This document shows, in pieces, positions 63,888-64,000 of a stretch of DNA of 64,000 nucleotides. Position 1 is the first letter of the stretch; each line of letters opens with the position of its first letter. The position numbers were made by a program, and so were the translations under genes. This DNA is from Nocardia sputorum (lineage in GTDB: Bacteria; Actinomycetota; Actinomycetes; Mycobacteriales; Mycobacteriaceae), in NCBI RefSeq assembly GCF_027924405.1, contig NZ_AP026978.1:2418001-2482000 (forward strand), in the 5' to 3' direction. The notes under the pieces are model-generated. The model worked only from the letters and a program-made list of their open reading frames with translations, ran no database searches and was not told where the DNA came from.

Positions 63888-64000
63888 GTGCTGAATCCGT
63901 CATTGGACGATCGTGGGGCCTTCCTGCTGTCTCAGCTGGGGCATCACGTTTCGCACAGGTTCACCGAGCGGCTCGTCCCGCTCGGGATCGAGCCTGCCCA
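63888..64000 (+). CDS. MarR-family regulator, 3' end cut by window
   Basis: First 37 codons of a MarR regulator: LNPSLDDRGAFLLSQLGHHVSHRFTERLVPLGIEPA, the first helix and start of the winged helix as in MarR/OhrR types. GTG start with a -10 six bases upstream and no ribosome site, so leaderless. Divergent from the ABM-fold gene. The rest lies outside the window. Confidence 0.72.
   Translation, partial: MLNPSLDDRGAFLLSQLGHHVSHRFTERLVPLGIEPA

Overview
High-GC actinobacterial chromosome, very probably a Nocardia or close relative. The evidence is the proteasomal ATPase Mpa/ARC with its QYL tail, the MTB12-type lipoprotein beside it, F420-dependent chemistry, PE/PPE/EspG genes and a complete mycobacterial-type ESX (type VII) secretion locus. 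Most genes overlap or abut, start at ATG or GTG, and carry purine-rich ribosome sites. Several promoters place a -10 element 5-7 bases before the start codon, which suggests leaderless mRNAs. I saw no rRNA, tRNA, CRISPR array or transposase.

1-17.8 kb is mostly core metabolism and housekeeping: a truncated YeiH-type transporter, a RecB-family nuclease with Fe-S cysteines, TrmI, an LppK/MTB12-like lipoprotein behind a probable iron box, and mpa. These follow the gene neighbourhood of M. tuberculosis Rv2115c-Rv2119. Next come an ECF sigma factor with a SnoaL-like tail, an NTF2-like protein, a TetR/GT39 pair, a membrane acyltransferase with an SGNH domain, a KhtT/KhtU-type K+/H+ antiporter pair, a secreted cyclophilin, and a three-gene reductive pyrimidine/hydantoin operon.

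17.8-30.4 kb is a gene-poor, regulator-rich accessory stretch. It holds two paralogous PucR-type regulators, three paralogous TetR regulators, a MarR regulator, a 60-residue secreted peptide, a SulP transporter fused to a beta-carbonic anhydrase, an ABC1/UbiB-family kinase, and several 300-800 base gaps with possible gene remnants. A two-gene glycosyltransferase operon (30.4-33.0 kb) follows.

33.1-63.2 kb is an ESX locus. Substrate modules come first: long PE-PPE-like proteins, each carrying YxxxE and WxG motifs, with EspG chaperones and YbaB/EspL-like proteins; then an EspC-like/PE/PPE/EspG/EsxA-EsxB operon. The machinery follows as eccE(-), eccB(+), an MFS transporter, a coiled-coil protein, a response regulator and sensor kinase, eccC-mycP-eccD as one coupled operon (eccD, mycP, eccC in transcription order) on the minus strand, and eccA(+). 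The most striking feature is a 1,132-base inverted repeat (33787-34918 and 35268-36399), identical base for base as I read it. It makes two divergent substrate genes share promoter-proximal leader and N-terminal 370 residues but end in different C-terminal domains, around a 349-base spacer that holds both promoters.

The window ends with a monooxygenase-fold protein divergent from a truncated MarR gene.
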